Source of the DNA: Inia geoffrensis
Lineage: Eukaryota; Chordata; Mammalia; Artiodactyla; Iniidae
Assembly (NCBI GenBank): GCA_036417435.1
Contig: CM070913.1
Location: 17,514,680 to 17,578,679 of the forward strand
DNA: 64,000 nt
Reading direction: 5' to 3'
Numbering within the stretch: position 1 is the first letter of the stretch; every line of letters begins with the position of its first letter. The notes under the pieces were generated by a model. It was not told the origin of the DNA. It made no database searches and saw only the letters and a list, made by a program, of their open reading frames with translations. Of this stretch, positions 60,180-64,000 are shown piece after piece. The position numbers and the translations under genes were made by a program.

Positions 60180-60199
60180 GTAATAATAATTATTATTAC
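60180..60199. repeat. Perfect 20-bp palindrome (ATT-rich)
   Basis: GTAATAATAATTATTATTAC is its own reverse complement. It is low-complexity. Confidence 0.8.
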
Positions 60200-60249
60200 C
60201 ACATTAACTTCCAGAGTTGGCTCCTTATTATTTCCAGACAGCTTGCAAA

Positions 60250-60637
60250 TTCATCCCTCCAAATCCCATACTGAATGTTGGATTTTTTTAGGGCCACTCT
60301 TTCTAGGGCCAGCTCTCTTAGATTTAGGTAAAAAAGAGACTTTATTGGGAGGGGGTTGTCATTCTAGAGAAGCAAAAATGAGGGAAACAGGGAAGTGAAG
60401 TGGGGAAGGAAGCAGCAGAAATACAAGGAGGCGTGTTACTAAGTAAGACAAGCCTCCCCAAAACACAACTGGCTCTTCAGGGCTGGTAACAGAGGCAGCA
60501 TTTACAGCTGTAGATCTCAGAACAGTCCTTGCGAGGGGGGCAGACAGGTGAGCTATTTATTTCCTGCTTCCTTCTGTCTCACATTTCCCATTGGTTGGGA
60601 TGTGCTCTCATGGACATTAACTCCCCTACATTTCTGG
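60250..60637 (-). mobile_element. Possible LTR, minus orientation
   Basis: On the minus strand the block starts TGTAGGGGAGTTAATGTCC and carries an AATAAAG signal (60346-60340) followed by TCTCTTTTTTACCTAAATC. The layout is LTR-like, but I see no duplication and cannot name a family. Confidence 0.35.
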
Positions 60638-61237
60638 GTTGAATTACTGGCCTCTTCAGGTAGCTCTTGGGGAAGCTTGCAGGTTCAATCTCGTCAAATA
60701 TTCAGGTGCTGAGGTTTCTCCTGGCTGGTTGTTCTTTTGCATTTGCTCACATATATGCCATTTCCAGTGCTCTTTATTGCTTCCTGTGGACAGGAGTTAC
60801 TATCTGGTATTATTTCCTCTAAGCCTGATGTATTTCCTTTAGTATATCTTGTAGGGCAGTTCTGCTTGCAACAAATCTCACATTATTTTTATTTTGTTCT
60901 GGGAATGTCATTATTTCACATTCATTTTTCAAGGTTTGTTTTGCTGGAGATAGAATTCTTGGCTGATGGATTTTCCTCCTTTAGCACTTTGGTTATGTGG
61001 TCCCTCTGCCTTCTGGTCCCATACTGTCTGATGGAAGTCAGCCATTATTCACGTTTTTCTTTCCTTTACATGACAAGTTGATTTTCTCTTCCTGCTTTCA
61101 AGATTTTTTTTTGTCTTTGGCTCACATCAGTTTGATTATGATGTGTTTAGGTGTGGCTGTGTTTGTGTTTATCTTACATGGATTTTGTTGACCTTCTTGG
61201 ATGTGTAGATTAATGTTTTCTATCAAATTTGAGAAGT

Positions 61238-61426
61238 TTAAAGCCATTGTCTTTTCAAGTATTTTTTCTGTTCCTTTAATCTGTTTTCTTTTTCTGGGTT
61301 TCCCATTGCATATATGTTGGAATGCTTAATCTTGAGCTTCAGTTCTCTGAGGCTTTGTTCATTTTCCTTCAGTGTTTTTCCTTTCTGTTCTTTGGACTGG
61401 GGAATTTTTATTATTCTGTTGTTCAC
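61238..61426 (-). pseudogene. L1 ORF1 coiled-coil / RRM junction relic
   Basis: An open stretch of about 62 codons containing EQKGKTLKENEQSLRELKLK and KHSNIYAMGNPEKENRLKEQ. It matches the end of the coiled coil and start of the RNA-binding domain of L1 ORF1 protein, the RNA chaperone of L1. Neighbouring stretches continue the protein in other frames with stops. Confidence 0.72.
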
Positions 61427-62558
61427 TCATGCTTTATTCTCTGATCTCCAATCTGCTACTGATCCCATACAGTGAATTTTACATTTGGGTTATTCTACTT
61501 TTCAACCCTGAAATTTCCATTTTTAAAATATGGGTTCTTTTCCTCTATTGAGATTCCTTCTTTGTGGCATCATATTTTAATTCTTCAAACATATTTATAG
61601 TAGATACTTGGAAATTTTTTGTCTGGTGCATCCAACCTCTCAGTCCACTAGGAGTCAGTTTTTATTAAATGATTTTTTTTCCCTTAGGATGGGTCACATT
61701 TTCTTGTTTCTTTGCATGCCTTGTAATTTTTGATTGAATGAATCCTGGACATTTTAATTAACGTTCTGTAACAACTCTGGAGTCTGATTTTTTTTAAATA
61801 ATGTTTTTGGTAAATCACTTGGACATAATCTGTGGAATCTTGTTTTCCCCATTGTGTGTAGCCACTAGTCTCTGGTCAGTTTATCTATTTTTGTTTGTAT
61901 TTTTTAGCTAAACTTCATGAGGGTTGTTCCTACGTCTTCATAGCTTAGTGGTCAGTGAATGACTTGGGCAGAGGTTGGGCTCAAACACTGTGCGCTTGTA
62001 AGGCTTCAACCCTCCGCTGAGGTTGGAGGTGCAAAGTTCAGCCAGTTTTAAGTCTTGGTTTTTTCTTTTCCACTGGGCTTTCTTGGGATTCCCCACCACA
62101 TGCATGTGTCTTGCAATCCAAAGATGTATGGAGAGCTTTCAAAGCCCTTTAGAAGCTCCCTCATTTTTAGCACTTAACCCCATCCATAACCACAATCTCA
62201 GGCTAGAAAAGAAGTAGTTTTTTCCTGATTGCTTCCTACTGAGGCCATCATTTTTAGTGAGAAAACCATGTGTCACCCCTTTCCCCCATCCGCAATCCAA
62301 ATAAAGATTGCTCCCTTTTGGGTGGCTGGTTTTCCAGTGATCCCTACTCTGGTAAGACAACCACTCCTGTCTACTGAGTTGGGGGTTGGGTACTGGTTGA
62401 CTAACCCCAGGCAACAAGGCCATAGACCTCTTTCTGTTCTTATCAGAAGCTCTAGCGGTTTTTCAAGATTAAGTACTTTATAATGTGCTGTCTGCTTTAG
62501 GTCTATTTCCAGAGCCCCATGATAGTTGCTTTGAACAATTGTGACCAGCTTTGCATTT

Positions 62559-62582
62559 TGTGTGTGTGTGTGTGTGTGTGTG
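62559..62582. repeat. (TG)12 microsatellite
   Basis: Uninterrupted TG dinucleotides. Confidence 0.96.
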
Positions 62583-64000
62583 ATGATTTGCTGACCTCTT
62601 CACCCTGACTCAACTGGAAGTTCATCTCCTAGTATACTTTTGCCTGCTGTTTCTCTTTCAATCTTTCTGTCTCACTTTGTTTTAATTTATCTTTTATAAA
62701 AATCAAGAGTTGGGTGTTCCTTTGTGATCTAGTGTTAAAAGGTTTTTTCCTTTTTATTAAGAGAATTAAACTTGTTTACATTTACTGAGTTGACACATAA
62801 GTTGTATTTGATCTTAGTATTGTATTATTTTATGTAATATCTTCTGTTTTTGTAATGTTTTTAAAGTCTTAACTGTGTTTCCTGTTGGTCTATTAGTTTG
62901 TGTGTGTGCGTATGTTTTTTTTTTAATGGAATTTAGAGAAGGTTATATTTTTGTCCTAGTGGTTATCTTTATAATTAAATTATTATATAATAATAGCCTT
63001 AGTCTTATATTTCTTTAGTCAATATCTATTGATTTCTACAGCATGTAACCATGTTTCCCTTACCATTTTCTTTCTCTCTTTTTTACAACTCAATTTTAAT
63101 TATTAGTATCTTCTTAGTGTTTACATTTGTATTGCTAACCTATGCTTATATTTTTATCACTTTAATGATATTATTGAAATCCTTTGACTCTTAACTCTAC
63201 AGGTGAAATAATAATCTTCCTGTACATCCTACCTTTTAACCTCTTTCTTCTCCAAATAGTTGTATGATTCCTACACTGTGGGGAGATATAATATTTTCAA
63301 TTTCTTTTATTACCTTGATCTTCACATTTGTTCTGTTCTTAGTTTTATAATTAATTATGTTCAATTCTCATTGACAGTCCTTTTACCTTTTCTTCCCCAA
63401 GGTATTTCTTCATTGACTAAAGTTGGTTTTCCAGCAGCGTACTGGAGAAGAACTTATGAGTATCGTACTCCTTGCATACTTGCATGTTCAAATGTTTGTA
63501 GCTTTGCATCTGAAGCTACCATGAGTGGTTGCATACTTAATCCTTGACTTACACTTTCTTTTCTTGACTATATTTTCATATTGCCCCGCTTCTGGGACTG
63601 TATATTTCTGTAGGGACATTTGAGATCACTTTGTGACTTTTCCCTTTGTAAACAACTTAATCTTTATGCCTGGCTGTTCTGAGATTCTGTCTTTATCTTT
63701 ATACTACAATAACTTTACCAGGATGTGTCTTGTTGTTAACCATACTGACAGGCACATGATGGACCCTTTGGTATGCAGATTCAGGAAACTCTTCTTGAAT
63801 TGTGTGCCTAAATATTTATTCTTTTGAATTGTTTCAGTATTATTCTTTAGCATCTCCAATTATGCATATTTTGCATTTGCTTTGATTACATTCCATAATC
63901 GTTTTTCCTCTAGGCCTTTGAAACGTTTTCTTTATTTCCTGTGCATTTTTTCACTCTATTATTTCTGTCCTTTAAGTCCCTAACAGTGTTTTCCACAGCG
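62583..64000. other. AT-rich tail of the window, probably old L1-related
   Basis: No gene recognised. The part at 63670-64000 has T-rich words (CCAGGATGTGTCTTGTTGTT, TGCATATTTTGCATTTGC) resembling the L1/HAL1 antisense ORF1 region at 61130-61320, so a second old copy is possible. Confidence 0.35.

Larger units (their letters stand above)
60640..62600 (-). mobile_element. Old L1 / HAL1-like element with ORF1 relic
   Basis: On the minus strand the left part (about 61430 to 60700) translates into ORF1-like pieces in order: NEQSLRELKLKIKHSNIYAM, then NPCKINTNTATPKHIIIKLM, then IHQPRILSPAKQTLKNECEI and MTFPEQN. The right part (61450-62600) has the text of an L1 5' UTR (plus strand GATGGGTCACATTTTCTTGT, AACAATTGTGACCAGCTTTG). 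No ORF2 is seen on the left, where the element stops. This suggests HAL1-like (ORF1-only) architecture or a deleted L1M. Confidence 0.65.

Noticed and set aside
1..64000. CRISPR arrays, prokaryotic operons, tRNA or snRNA genes
   Set aside because: No regularly spaced repeats and no bacterial gene organisation. The only tRNA-like sequences are the heads of SINEs.

Overview
The window is mammalian nuclear DNA, almost certainly from a cetacean. It carries full copies of the tRNA-derived CHR-type SINEs characteristic of whales and dolphins, in a long form (22.6, 31.2, 48.2 and 56.4 kb) and a short CHR-2-like form (57.4 and 58.5 kb). It also carries the cetartiodactyl L1 3' end and older mammalian MIR, L2, CR1/L3 and MaLR relics. 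I found no intact protein-coding gene, tRNA, rRNA, snRNA or CRISPR array. The only convincing coding remnants are L1 ORF2 pieces and an L1/HAL1-type ORF1 relic. The species and the chromosomal locus cannot be named from this sequence.

Layout. 1-4.0 kb: an L1 whose 5' half was inverted during insertion, with a younger L1 nested inside it between perfect 16-bp target-site duplications. 4.0-13.6 kb: mostly single-copy-looking DNA with MIR, LTR and CR1 relics, then a short L1 3' end. 13.8-19.4 kb: AT-rich DNA with few recognisable repeats. 19.7-21.0 kb: a strong CpG island, the only promoter-like region, with a consensus splice donor on the minus strand; a smaller GC-rich patch follows at 22.4-22.6 kb. 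22.6-29.5 kb: ancient repeats. 29.5-32.6 kb: an LTR-derived piece ending in a poly(A) tail, next to a 2.7-kb L1 that itself holds a SINE. 32.6-47.5 kb: gene-poor sequence with MIR/L2/L1 fragments and a CTCF-like site at 34.5 kb. 47.5-57.3 kb: L2, two SINEs and LTR-like relics. 57.4-59.2 kb: a cluster of young insertions (two short SINEs, a minimal L1 end, and a solo ERV LTR with a perfect 5-bp duplication). 60.2-64 kb: an old L1/HAL1-like element on the minus strand.

Interpretation. The window reads as intergenic or intronic sequence around one CpG-island promoter, probably of a gene or long noncoding RNA transcribed on the minus strand. No previously undescribed coding system was found. The points most worth checking are the CpG island with its donor and a candidate convergent CTCF pair, the solo LTR, the polyadenylated LTR copy, the twin-primed L1, and the coincidence of breakpoints in three L1 copies. 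Repeat family names come from recognising sequence, not from a database search.
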